DNA of 42,182 nucleotides, taken from assembly GCA_031285205.1 (NCBI GenBank), contig JAITWO010000039.1, forward strand, positions 1 through 42,182, read 5' to 3'. Shown here piece by piece: positions 16,748-24,155 of the stretch. A program made the translations under genes and the position numbers. The DNA is from Methanomassiliicoccaceae archaeon. Its GTDB lineage: Archaea; Thermoplasmatota; Thermoplasmata; Methanomassiliicoccales; Methanomethylophilaceae. The notes beneath the pieces were generated by a model that had not been told where the DNA came from, made no database searches, and saw only the letters and a program-made list of their open reading frames with translations. Positions within the stretch are counted from its first letter, which is position 1; the number at the start of each line of letters is the position of its first letter.

Positions 16748-17293
16748 ATGGAAGAGTATGCACATATCTTGGATTACTTAGCGCAAGGCCTTCCCAGCGG
16801 CGGCTTCTCTAAGCGGGAGCCGCTGTGCTATGCCATCGGCGAAGAGGAATTCAAGCTTTTCGAGATAGTCCCGAAGGCCAGTGCCGCGATCGTCATCGGC
16901 GAACGTGTGTACATAGGCAAGGAAGCCGCCTTGCGCAAGCATGTCGACCACATCAAGAGGCGTGTGGGCTTCGAAGAGCTTACCAATGCCGCAAAGGCGG
17001 AATTGGACTTCATCGTACTGGATCTGGTCATGAGGTCGCAGGCTCGGTTCATACGCTTCTACAATGAGTCGGAGGCGATCTCGCTGCGGAAGCATATGCT
17101 TGAAGAACTTCCCGGCCTCGGCAAGAAGACGCTCATAGCGATACTGGACGAGCGCAAGAAGGGGGCGTTCAAGAACTTTGCCGATTTGGGCACCAGAGTC
17201 CCGCTGCTGAAGGGGCCTGAGAAGCTCATCGTCAAGCGCATAATACTGGAGCTGTCGGACACGACGCTGAAGCATTATATCTTCGTCAGATGA
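16748..17293 (+). CDS. DUF655 nucleic-acid-binding protein
   Basis: A 181-residue archaeal protein of the DUF655 family. The N-terminus (HILDYLAQG...) leads into an OB-like part (EFKLFEIVPKA...ERVYIG), then a helix-hairpin-helix region (LEELPGLGKKTLIAILDERKKGAF) typical of non-specific DNA or RNA binding. Its function is unknown; its conserved place beside rpoF and ksgA suggests a role in RNA processing or ribosome assembly, which is inference. The stop overlaps the ksgA start by 4 bp. Confidence 0.87.
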   Translation: MEEYAHILDYLAQGLPSGGFSKREPLCYAIGEEEFKLFEIVPKASAAIVIGERVYIGKEAALRKHVDHIKRRVGFEELTNAAKAELDFIVLDLVMRSQARFIRFYNESEAISLRKHMLEELPGLGKKTLIAILDERKKGAFKNFADLGTRVPLLKGPEKLIVKRIILELSDTTLKHYIFVR

Positions 17294-18069
17294 ACCGCAA
17301 TGAAACGTCAAGGCTCATCTCTGAGCATAACATAAGGCCCAAAAAGAGCAAGGGCCAGAATTTTCTTACCGATGATCGCGTGGCATCACGGCATGTCGGT
17401 TTTGCACACATAGCACAGAACGACCGTGTCCTGGAGGTCGGCCCGGGATTCGGAATACTCACGGAGAGGCTGCTTGATGCCTGCGATGATGTGACCGTGA
17501 TAGAGATAGACGATAAACTTGCAGATTACATCAGCGGCAGGTTCGGCGACCGTGTGAAGCTGATAAGAGGGGATGCTCTGAATGTTGCTTTCCCTGAGTT
17601 CGACCGCTTCGTCAGCAACCTTCCGTACAGCATATCGACCCCCATGATATTCAAGCTGCTTGAGCACAGTTTCAAGAAGGCTGTGGTCATGGTACAGAAA
17701 GAGTTCGCGGAACGCATGGTCGCAAGCCGCGGAGAGGTCGACTATTCGCGGCTGACAGTGAACATGTACTACCGTGCTGAGTGCCGTATATTGGAGACCG
17801 TTCCTGCGTCGCGCTTCGACCCCCGGCCGAAGGTCGATTCCGCTTTGGTGGAGATCGTCCCCCGGCCGGCGCCGTTCAGTGTGAAGGAAGAGAGGATGTT
17901 CTTCAGAGTGGTCGATGCCGGTTTCCTGCATCGCCGCAAGAAGATAAGGTCCGCGCTGAGGACGGAGGGGATTATAGTGCCGAACGGTGCGCCGTTCCTT
18001 GACGACCGCATGGAGGTCCTCTCGCCCGAGGACATCGGCAGGCTCTCTGATGCCCTGTCCGACCTTTGA
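17290..18069 (+). CDS. ksgA: 16S rRNA dimethyladenosine transferase KsgA/Dim1
   Basis: A 259-residue SAM-dependent methyltransferase that dimethylates two adjacent adenines near the 3' end of 16S rRNA. SAM motif I is VLEVGPGFGILTERLL (GPGFG at residues 51-55); the catalytic NLPYSIST starts at Asn110. The C-terminal HRRKKIRSALR helix binds rRNA. The N-terminal KSKGQNFLTDDR is the usual QNFL motif. It is the last gene of the operon. Its final codons (LSDL then TGA) lie in the first unit of a degenerate tandem repeat that continues downstream, so the extreme C-terminus may have been shaped by that repeat. Confidence 0.93.
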   Translation: MNRNETSRLISEHNIRPKKSKGQNFLTDDRVASRHVGFAHIAQNDRVLEVGPGFGILTERLLDACDDVTVIEIDDKLADYISGRFGDRVKLIRGDALNVAFPEFDRFVSNLPYSISTPMIFKLLEHSFKKAVVMVQKEFAERMVASRGEVDYSRLTVNMYYRAECRILETVPASRFDPRPKVDSALVEIVPRPAPFSVKEERMFFRVVDAGFLHRRKKIRSALRTEGIIVPNGAPFLDDRMEVLSPEDIGRLSDALSDL

Positions 18070-18430
18070 AAATACAACAGTTTTTTGAGTATCATGCCCT
18101 GAATACAGGTCATCGGCAGCGCCTTGGATGTCAAGCACATCCTTTGAAGATGCCAACGATCTTCGGCATCATATCCTGCATATAGGTCATCATCAGTGCA
18201 TTAGACGCCGAGTCAGCCCTGAAAATATGGCAAATCAACGGCATCTTCGCTTCTGCATACATGCCCTCAGCAGCATCTCGGAGACCCTGTCCGACCTTTG
18301 AAAGTTCTTACAATTTTTTGAGTATCATGTCCTGCATACCGCTCATCAGCAGGCTCAGGGACACCTTAGATCATCTTTGAGATCTTCGGAGGGTTTTTTT
18401 GACATCGTGTTACTGTGTTCGAGAGATAGG
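18053..18430. repeat. Degenerate tandem repeat, period about 77 bp, starting in the ksgA 3' end
   Basis: Units begin at about 18063, 18141, 18218, 18295 and 18372, a spacing of 77-78 bp. Each opens with a CCTTTGAAAAT-like word. Most contain TATCATGtCCTGCATA-like and GTCATCatCAG-like words. Units 1 and 4 share an identical 19-mer at 18053-18071 and 18285-18303, which is the ksgA C-terminal coding end, and an identical 16-mer at 18081-18096 and 18314-18329. Units 2, 3 and 5 are more decayed. Unit 2 holds 6-bp inverted repeats (GATGCC/GGCATC and GAAGAT/ATCTTC). The identical blocks and regular spacing are seen directly; origin and function are unknown. Confidence 0.75.
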
Positions 18431-18689
18431 CGGCTTCAAAGATGCTGTATTTTTATGTCTGGCTCATCGTAGTTTTGACTTCTGGGCGTGTTTTTTACGT
18501 AATATCAAAAATAAAGTTACTCATCATCTATTTTTAGTTTATCTATTTTGTAGTAAAGTTTAAATATATTTAAATATGATATATTATATATATTAATCCA
18601 ATATATTAAAGTATTTCACAATATTTATATATTCAGCGTGTATCATTAGTAGCACATCTGCGTTAAGTGGATGCGGCGAACGTGATAAA
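18431..18689 (+). promoter_or_regulatory. AT-rich upstream region and promoter of mtmB copy 1
   Basis: After the repeat array comes about 260 nt without a gene, very A/T rich from 18520 to 18635. A consensus archaeal TATA box TTTATATA lies at 18624-18631, predicting a transcript start near 18655 and a leader of roughly 35 nt. The ribosome binding site GTGAT lies four bases before ATG 18690. Alternative TATA-like words occur throughout the A/T run, so the exact start is uncertain. Confidence 0.55.
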
Positions 18690-20072
18690 ATGGTGGCATC
18701 AAAACCTGTATCTGTCTTTGAGGCGTATGATAGATTCCTCAATGGCAAAAAGGCGAGAGAGGACACGTGGGACTACGTGACGGTCCCGAACAATGCCGCG
18801 TTGATCAAGAATAGGTACTACCTTGAATTCGGAAAGAAAATAATACCTGAAGATAAAGACATCATGAACCGCCTCTTTCAGGCAGGTGTCGATATGCTCG
18901 TAGAGACAGGTTTCTTTAATCCGGATCTCGGAAAGGTGATGTACGTAACGGAGGATGAGATCTTCGAAGGCATAAAAAAAGCCACCAAAAAACTAAGGTT
19001 GGGTCACGGCAAGGACGAAGTTGTCTGCGAGCGTCGCCACGGAAATCCCTCCCCGAAACCCATAATCCAGGGAGGGCCCACGGGGGCCCCTGTTTCTGAA
19101 GATATATTTGTGGCAATGATGCAGTCTTATGCACAAGAATCCACCGTCGACACGTTAGTGAGCGGCGTAATGTCGACGGTGGACGGCCACGCACCCACCG
19201 CAAATACCCCGTGGGAAATCAAGGCGACGCTTGCAGAGATAAGAGCAGTGAGAGAAGGCATGATCAGAGCCGAGCGCCCCGGGATGGCAATATAGGGGCC
19301 GCAAACCCCGCTGTCCGCAGCCGGACGTCTCGTCTCAAGCTTCCAATGCGGCTTGGAAAGAACGGACCTGCATGAGTGCTCACAACTTAACGAGATGAAG
19401 ATGGATATGACGGGATTGAACATGCTCGCCGGTTGGGCGGTGAACGGCGATACGATAATGACAGAGCAGATGCCCATCTTCGGCGGATACTGCGGCGGGG
19501 TCGAGGAGACGGCGATATGCGATGTCGCAACAACGCTTGCATCGTTCGTCATGTTCAATTCGCACATACACCTTGACGGCCCCATCCACATCAGATGGGG
19601 GATAACAACGGCGCGCGAGACGCTGCAGATATCGTCCCATGTCGGGGCGGCGCTGGACCTCAACACCGACCTTCTGCTCTCCAACCAGTACTATCCTACT
19701 GCCGGCCCGTGTACGGAGATGTGCCTCTTGGAGACGGCAGCACAAGCGATAGCGGACACAGCATCCGGAAGGGAGCTCATATCGGGATCGGCGGCATCTA
19801 AAGGAGTTGCCCGCGATAAGTCCACTCCCATGGAAGCAAGGATAATGGGAGAGGCGGCGATAGCCACCGCCGGCATGAATGTCGCCGACGTCAACGAGAT
19901 ACTGGACCTCCTTATCGGCAGCTATGAGGCTGAATTCCACCATCCGCCGAAGGGCAAACGGTTCCAGGAATGCTATGACCTGAAGACGCTTACCCCGTCC
20001 GCCGAATATATCGGCGTGTATGAGAACAGCATACAGATCCTCAAAGAGATCGGCCTCAAAATGAAATACTGA
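18690..20072 (+). CDS. mtmB: Monomethylamine methyltransferase, copy 1 (contains pyrrolysine)
   Basis: MtmB transfers the methyl group of monomethylamine to the cobalt of the corrinoid protein MtmC. The reading frame is 460 codons plus TGA, interrupted only by UAG at codon 202 (19293-19295), the position of pyrrolysine in Methanosarcina MtmB. Family blocks flank it: PIIQGGPTGAPVSEDIF before, and TEQMPIFGGYCGGVEET, LDGPIHIRWGITTARET, NQYYPTAGPCTEMCLLE and ASKGVARDKSTPMEARIMGE after. Frame and homology on both sides show UAG is read through. It has no mtmC beside it; tRNA-Pyl and pylSBCD follow. It is clearly diverged from the copy at 27254-28639. Confidence 0.95.
19293..19295 (+). other. In-frame UAG pyrrolysine codon of mtmB copy 1
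   Basis: Codon 202 of the reading frame is TAG, flanked by ERPGMAI and GPQTPLSAAGR. The position equals Pyl202 of known MtmB. tRNA-Pyl (anticodon CUA) is encoded 0.9 kb downstream, which supports decoding as pyrrolysine. Confidence 0.93.
19307..19324 (+). promoter_or_regulatory. Stem-loop 3' of the UAG codon (PYLIS-like)
   Basis: CCCGCTG-TCCG-CAGCCGG can form a 7-bp stem with one C-C mismatch and a 4-nt loop. It begins 12 nt after the UAG, the same distance as the perfect version in mtmB copy 2. A stem-loop (PYLIS) has been proposed 3' of UAG in Methanosarcina mtmB; a functional need for it is not established. Confidence 0.5.
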
Positions 20073-20162
20073 CCCTCTCACCGCAACAGGCCTCTGATCC
20101 ATCATCCAAACGATTTTACATCCGTTCCAGGGACCGATACGGAATAACAAAAACGTTATATA

Positions 20163-20170
20163 TTTTATAC
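20163..20170 (+). promoter_or_regulatory. TATA box of the tRNA-Pyl gene
   Basis: TTTTATAC lies 26 bases before the first tRNA nucleotide, the usual archaeal TATA distance. It sits in an A/T-rich stretch (20155-20180) between the mtmB stop and the tRNA. It may also serve the pylSBCD-ramA genes that follow. Confidence 0.5.
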
Positions 20171-20195
20171 CCATAAATAAAAGCCGGTCGACATT

Positions 20196-20262
20196 GGGGG
20201 ACGCTCTGGGAGCGGTAGGCCTCTACAGCCGCGCTAGCGGGGTTCGATTCCCCGGTCTCTCG
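20196..20262 (+). tRNA. pylT: tRNA-Pyl, anticodon CUA
   Basis: A compact 67-nt tRNA lies between mtmB and pylS. The acceptor stem is GGGGGAC paired with GTCTCTC, with discriminator G; CCA is not encoded. The D-arm is GCTC-TGG-GAGC with a loop of only three bases. The anticodon loop CTCTACA (20221-20227) carries CUA at 20223-20225. The T-arm is CGGGG-TTCGATT-CCCCG. The anticodon stem is interrupted: three pairs (GGC/GCC), then unpaired bases (A opposite GC), then two pairs (GT/GC). The same interruption is known for tRNA-Pyl of Methanomassiliicoccales such as M. alvus. It would be charged by the PylS encoded just downstream. Confidence 0.93.
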
Positions 20263-20284
20263 CTTTATGTCCGGGGGGATATTC

Positions 20285-21100
20285 ATGAAATTCACGGAAT
20301 CGCAGATACAGCGTTTAAGAGAGTTCGGTGATGACAGTTACGATTCCGATTTTGATACCCCGGAAGAGCGGGAAAAGGCATTCTCTAAGATATTGGGAGG
20401 CCTCACGTCAAAGAACGACAGATCCGTTGCCGACATCATCACAGGCCCGAAGCGCCACCTGCTGCCGAGGTTCGAGGCCGAACTTGCAGATATATTGACG
20501 AAGAACGGGTTCATTGAGGTGAGAACGCCGCTGATCATCTCAAAGGCATCTCTGGAGAAGATGACGATAACGCGAGAATCCCAGCTGTACAGGCAGGTGT
20601 TCATGATAGATGACAAGAGATGCCTCCGCCCGATGCTCGCTCCGAACCTCTACTTCGTGATGAGAAAACTGAGGGACAAGACGCCAGGCCCTGTAAGGAT
20701 ATTCGAGATCGGCTCCTGCTTCAGGAAAGAATCAAAAAGCAATAATCACCTTGAGGAGTTCACGATGTTGAACCTGGTCGAACTGGGCCCTGACGGAGAC
20801 CCTACGGATATTCTGAAGAAGCATATATCGGATATAATGAACGCGACCGGTCTTGATTACAGGATGACCGAGGAGTGCTCCGAGGTTTACAAGACAACGC
20901 TGGATGTGGAGGTCGACGGGGTAGAGGTGGCATCAGGGGCCGTCGGCCCGCATGTGCTTGACCGTGCACATGACATCCATGAGCCGTGGTGCGGGGCGGG
21001 GTTCGGCCTGGAACGCCTGCTCATGGAAATGACGGGGAAGACCAACGTGAAAAAGGTTGGCAGGAGCCTTGTCTATCTGAACGGTGCAAAAATAGACTGA
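20285..21100 (+). CDS. pylS: Pyrrolysyl-tRNA synthetase, catalytic domain only
   Basis: This class II synthetase charges tRNA-Pyl with pyrrolysine. The 271 residues correspond to the catalytic PylSc domain alone; no PylSn is fused and none is seen nearby, as in the PylSn-lacking type of Methanomassiliicoccales. Class II motifs are visible: motif 2 RIFEIGSCFRKES...HLEEFTMLNLVE, and motif 3 GAGFGLERLLM. The Asn in MLNLV and the Tyr in EVYKTTLDV match active-site positions of M. alvus PylRS. ATG 20285 is chosen because MKFTESQIQRLREFG aligns with other N-termini and a GGGGGAT site lies 5 nt upstream; ATG 20267 is only 5 nt after the tRNA. Confidence 0.94.
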   Translation: MKFTESQIQRLREFGDDSYDSDFDTPEEREKAFSKILGGLTSKNDRSVADIITGPKRHLLPRFEAELADILTKNGFIEVRTPLIISKASLEKMTITRESQLYRQVFMIDDKRCLRPMLAPNLYFVMRKLRDKTPGPVRIFEIGSCFRKESKSNNHLEEFTMLNLVELGPDGDPTDILKKHISDIMNATGLDYRMTEECSEVYKTTLDVEVDGVEVASGAVGPHVLDRAHDIHEPWCGAGFGLERLLMEMTGKTNVKKVGRSLVYLNGAKID

Positions 21101-21109
21101 AGTGATAGA

Positions 21110-22153
21110 ATGTATGAGGCGATATTGGAAAAGGCATCGGAAGGCCGCGGGATCGGTAGGGAAGAGATAGAGAAGCTTCTCTCCATTGACGATCCGGATA
21201 CGCTGAGCAGCCTTTTTGAGACTGCGCACAGCATAAAAAGAAAGAGCTTCGGAGACCGGGTGTTCACATACGGCTTCGTTTACTTCTCAACGTATTGCAG
21301 GAACAACTGCTCATTCTGTTATTACCGGAAGAGCAACGGCATAGAAAGGTACCGGAAATCGGCTGATGAGATCGTTATGCTTTCAGGGGACCTTCAGGAT
21401 AACGGCGTGAACCTCGTCGACCTGACGATGGGAGAGGATAATGTCATGCACAACGACAACTGCAGGGAACTTGTGGACATAATCGGCAAAGTGAACTCGG
21501 CCGTCTCAATACCGATAATGCTGTCCCCCGGGGCGGCAAAGGAATCTGTGTTCCCGCTGTTCAGGGATTCCGGCGCGGACTGGTTCGCCTGCTATCAGGA
21601 AACGCATAACCGCGATCTTTTCTCAAAGAGACGGATAGGACAGGATTACGACCACCGTTACAGCCAGAGGGACTGGGCGAGGAAGTACGGCATGCTGGCT
21701 GAGGACGGGATCATGGTGGGTATCGGCGAAACGACAGGAGATGTTGCAGACTCCATCGTTAAGATGGGTTCCCAGGGGTGTGAGCAGATACGTGTCATGA
21801 CGTTCGTTCCGCAGGAAGGGACGCCGATGTCAGCGTCCCTGCGGAAAAACAGAGAGGATGAGTTAAAGGTCATAGCGGTGATGAGACTTGCGCACCCCGA
21901 CAGGCTTATACCTGCAAGCCTCGATGTGGAAGGCATCGAGGGCCTGGTGCCGAGGATAAGGGCCGGGGCGAACATAGTTACGTCGATAGTCCCGCCGCAC
22001 ATGGAACTGGCGGGCGTTGCGAACAAGGATCTGGACATAGAGAACGGGATGAGGTCGATAGACCATGTGATCGATGTCCTGGAGACGGAAGGATGCGTTG
22101 TCGGATCGAACAGCGATTACAGCAGCCTTCTGAGACGGATGAGGGCGATCTGA
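21110..22153 (+). CDS. pylB: 3-methylornithine synthase PylB (radical SAM)
   Basis: A 347-residue radical SAM enzyme that rearranges L-lysine into (3R)-3-methyl-D-ornithine, the first step of pyrrolysine synthesis. The iron-sulfur motif is Cys63-x3-Cys67-x2-Cys70 (TYCRNNCSFCYY). The region DLTMGEDNVMHN and the SAM-binding MVGIGETTGD are typical of PylB, which is related to biotin synthase and HydE. A GTGAT site precedes ATG 21110, nine bases after pylS. The stop overlaps pylC by TGATG. Confidence 0.95.
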   Translation: MYEAILEKASEGRGIGREEIEKLLSIDDPDTLSSLFETAHSIKRKSFGDRVFTYGFVYFSTYCRNNCSFCYYRKSNGIERYRKSADEIVMLSGDLQDNGVNLVDLTMGEDNVMHNDNCRELVDIIGKVNSAVSIPIMLSPGAAKESVFPLFRDSGADWFACYQETHNRDLFSKRRIGQDYDHRYSQRDWARKYGMLAEDGIMVGIGETTGDVADSIVKMGSQGCEQIRVMTFVPQEGTPMSASLRKNREDELKVIAVMRLAHPDRLIPASLDVEGIEGLVPRIRAGANIVTSIVPPHMELAGVANKDLDIENGMRSIDHVIDVLETEGCVVGSNSDYSSLLRRMRAI

Positions 22154-23298
22154 TGAAGCTTGGGATATTGGGCGGCGCGTTGCAGGGAACGGAGGCGGTA
22201 TACCTCGCGAAGAAGGCAGGATATGAGACATTTGTCATCGACAGAAGGAAGAACGCGCCCGCGCTGTCGTTGGCGGACGGACATGCCGTTCTTGACCCTA
22301 TGGAACAGGAAAGAGAGGCGATGCGCATATTCAGCGACTGTGATGCCGTCATGCCTGCGTGTGAAAATCTTGATGTCCTCTTGAAACTGAACGATATGCT
22401 AAAAGGTTCGGACATACAGCTCCTTTTTGATATGAGCTCGTACCTGGTATCGTCATCGAAGACCGCTTCCAACAGGATGATGGAACACATCGGGGTCCCC
22501 ATACCTAAGAATTGGCCGGAATGCGGGTACCCGGCGATAGTTAAGCCGTCAGGGCAGAGCGGCAGCGTGGGTGTGACCCTCGCCTATAGCGAAAAAGATG
22601 TCAGGGACGGAATTGAGAAGATCATCGGGATGGGTGACGAGCCGGTGATGCAGGAGTTCGTCTCCGGCAAGAGCGTGAGCATCGAGATAATCGGGAACGG
22701 GAAGGAATTCAAGCCGTTCGTCACCACTGAGATAATATTGGATAAAAAATATGATTGCAAGAGGGTCCTATGTGCCCCGGGCATCCTGAACAAAGAAAAA
22801 GATGAAGAATTCAAGGCGATCTCCGAGAAGATGGCTGAACATATGGAACTGAAGGCATTGATGGACGTTGAGGCCATCGACACCGTCAGAGGCCTCAGGG
22901 TGCTGGAGATCGATGCCCGCATACCAAGTCAGACGCCGGCGGCAGTACTGGCGGCGACAGGGATAAACCTGCTTGAGGAGACGGTCTCGTTCACCGGCAG
23001 GAAAGCAACGAACGGTGCGGCATCGTATGAACATTTTGTTATTACCGGCGGAGAACTGATAACCTGCGGTGAAAAGGAATTCGCGCGTGTCAGTCAACCC
23101 AGATTCGTCCGCGGGTTGTTCGGTTCGGATGAGATGATCACCGATTATGAACCCGGTGCGGGCACATGGAGATGCACCATGATCAACGGCGCATCATCCG
23201 AAAAGGAATTGGAAAAGAAACGTGCCAGATGCATAGCGTCAATAATGAGCGAGTGTAAATTGAAGAAGTTCGTAGATGAATCTCCGGAGATGATCTGA
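22153..23298 (+). CDS. pylC: 3-methylornithine-L-lysine ligase PylC
   Basis: A 381-residue ATP-grasp ligase that joins 3-methyl-D-ornithine to the epsilon amine of lysine, the second pyrrolysine step. The N-terminal pre-ATP-grasp strand is LGILGGALQGTEA. The ATP-grasp glycine loop is VKPSGQSGSVGVTL (from Lys131), and the Mg/phosphate motif is LEIDARIPSQTP (residues 251-262). TGATG overlaps at both ends couple it to pylB and pylD. A diverged relative lies at 33574-34743; this copy keeps all expected catalytic features. Confidence 0.95.
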   Translation: MKLGILGGALQGTEAVYLAKKAGYETFVIDRRKNAPALSLADGHAVLDPMEQEREAMRIFSDCDAVMPACENLDVLLKLNDMLKGSDIQLLFDMSSYLVSSSKTASNRMMEHIGVPIPKNWPECGYPAIVKPSGQSGSVGVTLAYSEKDVRDGIEKIIGMGDEPVMQEFVSGKSVSIEIIGNGKEFKPFVTTEIILDKKYDCKRVLCAPGILNKEKDEEFKAISEKMAEHMELKALMDVEAIDTVRGLRVLEIDARIPSQTPAAVLAATGINLLEETVSFTGRKATNGAASYEHFVITGGELITCGEKEFARVSQPRFVRGLFGSDEMITDYEPGAGTWRCTMINGASSEKELEKKRARCIASIMSECKLKKFVDESPEMI

Positions 23299-24155
23299 TG
23301 ACGAGACTGACCGCAGACCTCATCAAGGATGTACCCTCGCACGTGCCCCGTCTTGATGATGAGCTCAATGATAAGATAGGGATGGACATGCGGACCTTTG
23401 CGTGCTATGCGATGGACGTGGATATCAAAGACCTCGATTTTGACAGATATACGGTCGCCATCGTTCCCGTCACATCCGGCGGAGGAGTGATAGGAGGATT
23501 CTCAGCATCCGTGGCCGCTGCGGTAGGGGCGATGGGGATGCGCTCATTCGTTACCGGTGCGTGCGATGTCACCGGCGTCGCGGAGGCGTTCTCGTCCGGC
23601 GCGGACATAATATTCATGGCGGATGACGAACGGTTCATCGCCCTGAACACAAGGACCCGGTCCTTCTCGGACAACATATGGTCGACCGCAAAGGGATATG
23701 TGACAGCATTGAAACTTGCGGAAGGAGGGCTTGAAGGGAAGACCGTCCTGGTGATAGGTGCCGGAAGGGTCGGGACGGAAGCGGTGAAGATCCTCAGGGA
23801 AGAGGGTGCCTCCGTGGAGGTGACCGACATACTTCACAAAAGGTCGGTGACACTTGAAAACAGATTCGACAACGTCAAAGCGAAAAAGGACGTTAAACAG
23901 GCTATAAAGGATAACAGACTGATACTGAACGCTTCCCCGGGACTGATATCCGGCGATCTGATACAAAATGGCGCCGTCATATCGTCGCCCGGCGTACCGT
24001 ATGCGTTCGATGCGGAGGGCGAAAGGAAGGCGAAAGTGATAATCCATGACGTCCTCAGCCTCGGTGTTGCGGTTATGGCGGTATCGAGTGTTTGTTTATC
24101 ATTGTTCAATATTCCCGCAGCGGGCGTCGTTGCGGAAAAGCTGGTGATATCGTGA
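23298..24155 (+). CDS. pylD: Pyrrolysine synthase PylD
   Basis: A 285-residue NAD-dependent dehydrogenase that oxidises 3-methylornithyl-lysine so that it cyclises to pyrrolysine, the final step. The Rossmann motif is VLVIGAGRVGTEAVKIL near residue 150. The N-terminal SHVPRLDDEL and the segment VTSGGGVIGGFSASVAA match PylD. The start overlaps the pylC stop (TGATG), and its own TGA overlaps the GTG start of ramA. The coupling suggests pylS-pylB-pylC-pylD-ramA is one transcript. Confidence 0.94.
   Translation: MTRLTADLIKDVPSHVPRLDDELNDKIGMDMRTFACYAMDVDIKDLDFDRYTVAIVPVTSGGGVIGGFSASVAAAVGAMGMRSFVTGACDVTGVAEAFSSGADIIFMADDERFIALNTRTRSFSDNIWSTAKGYVTALKLAEGGLEGKTVLVIGAGRVGTEAVKILREEGASVEVTDILHKRSVTLENRFDNVKAKKDVKQAIKDNRLILNASPGLISGDLIQNGAVISSPGVPYAFDAEGERKAKVIIHDVLSLGVAVMAVSSVCLSLFNIPAAGVVAEKLVIS

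Noticed and set aside
18063-18360. Remnant of an mtmC-like corrinoid gene on the minus strand
   Set aside because: The peptides resemble the SALMTTTM region only loosely, are in the wrong orientation for mtmB, and no DxHxxG motif is found. Kept only as a passing note in the repeat finding.
18053-18430. CRISPR array
   Set aside because: The period is about 77 bp, the whole unit is degenerate with no constant short repeat and unique spacers, and no cas genes are present.
18690-20072. Two separate genes or a pseudogene broken by a TAG stop
   Set aside because: Homology to MtmB continues in the same frame on both sides, the TAG is at the known pyrrolysine position 202, and tRNA-Pyl and pylSBCD are adjacent. 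The same applies to 27254-28639.
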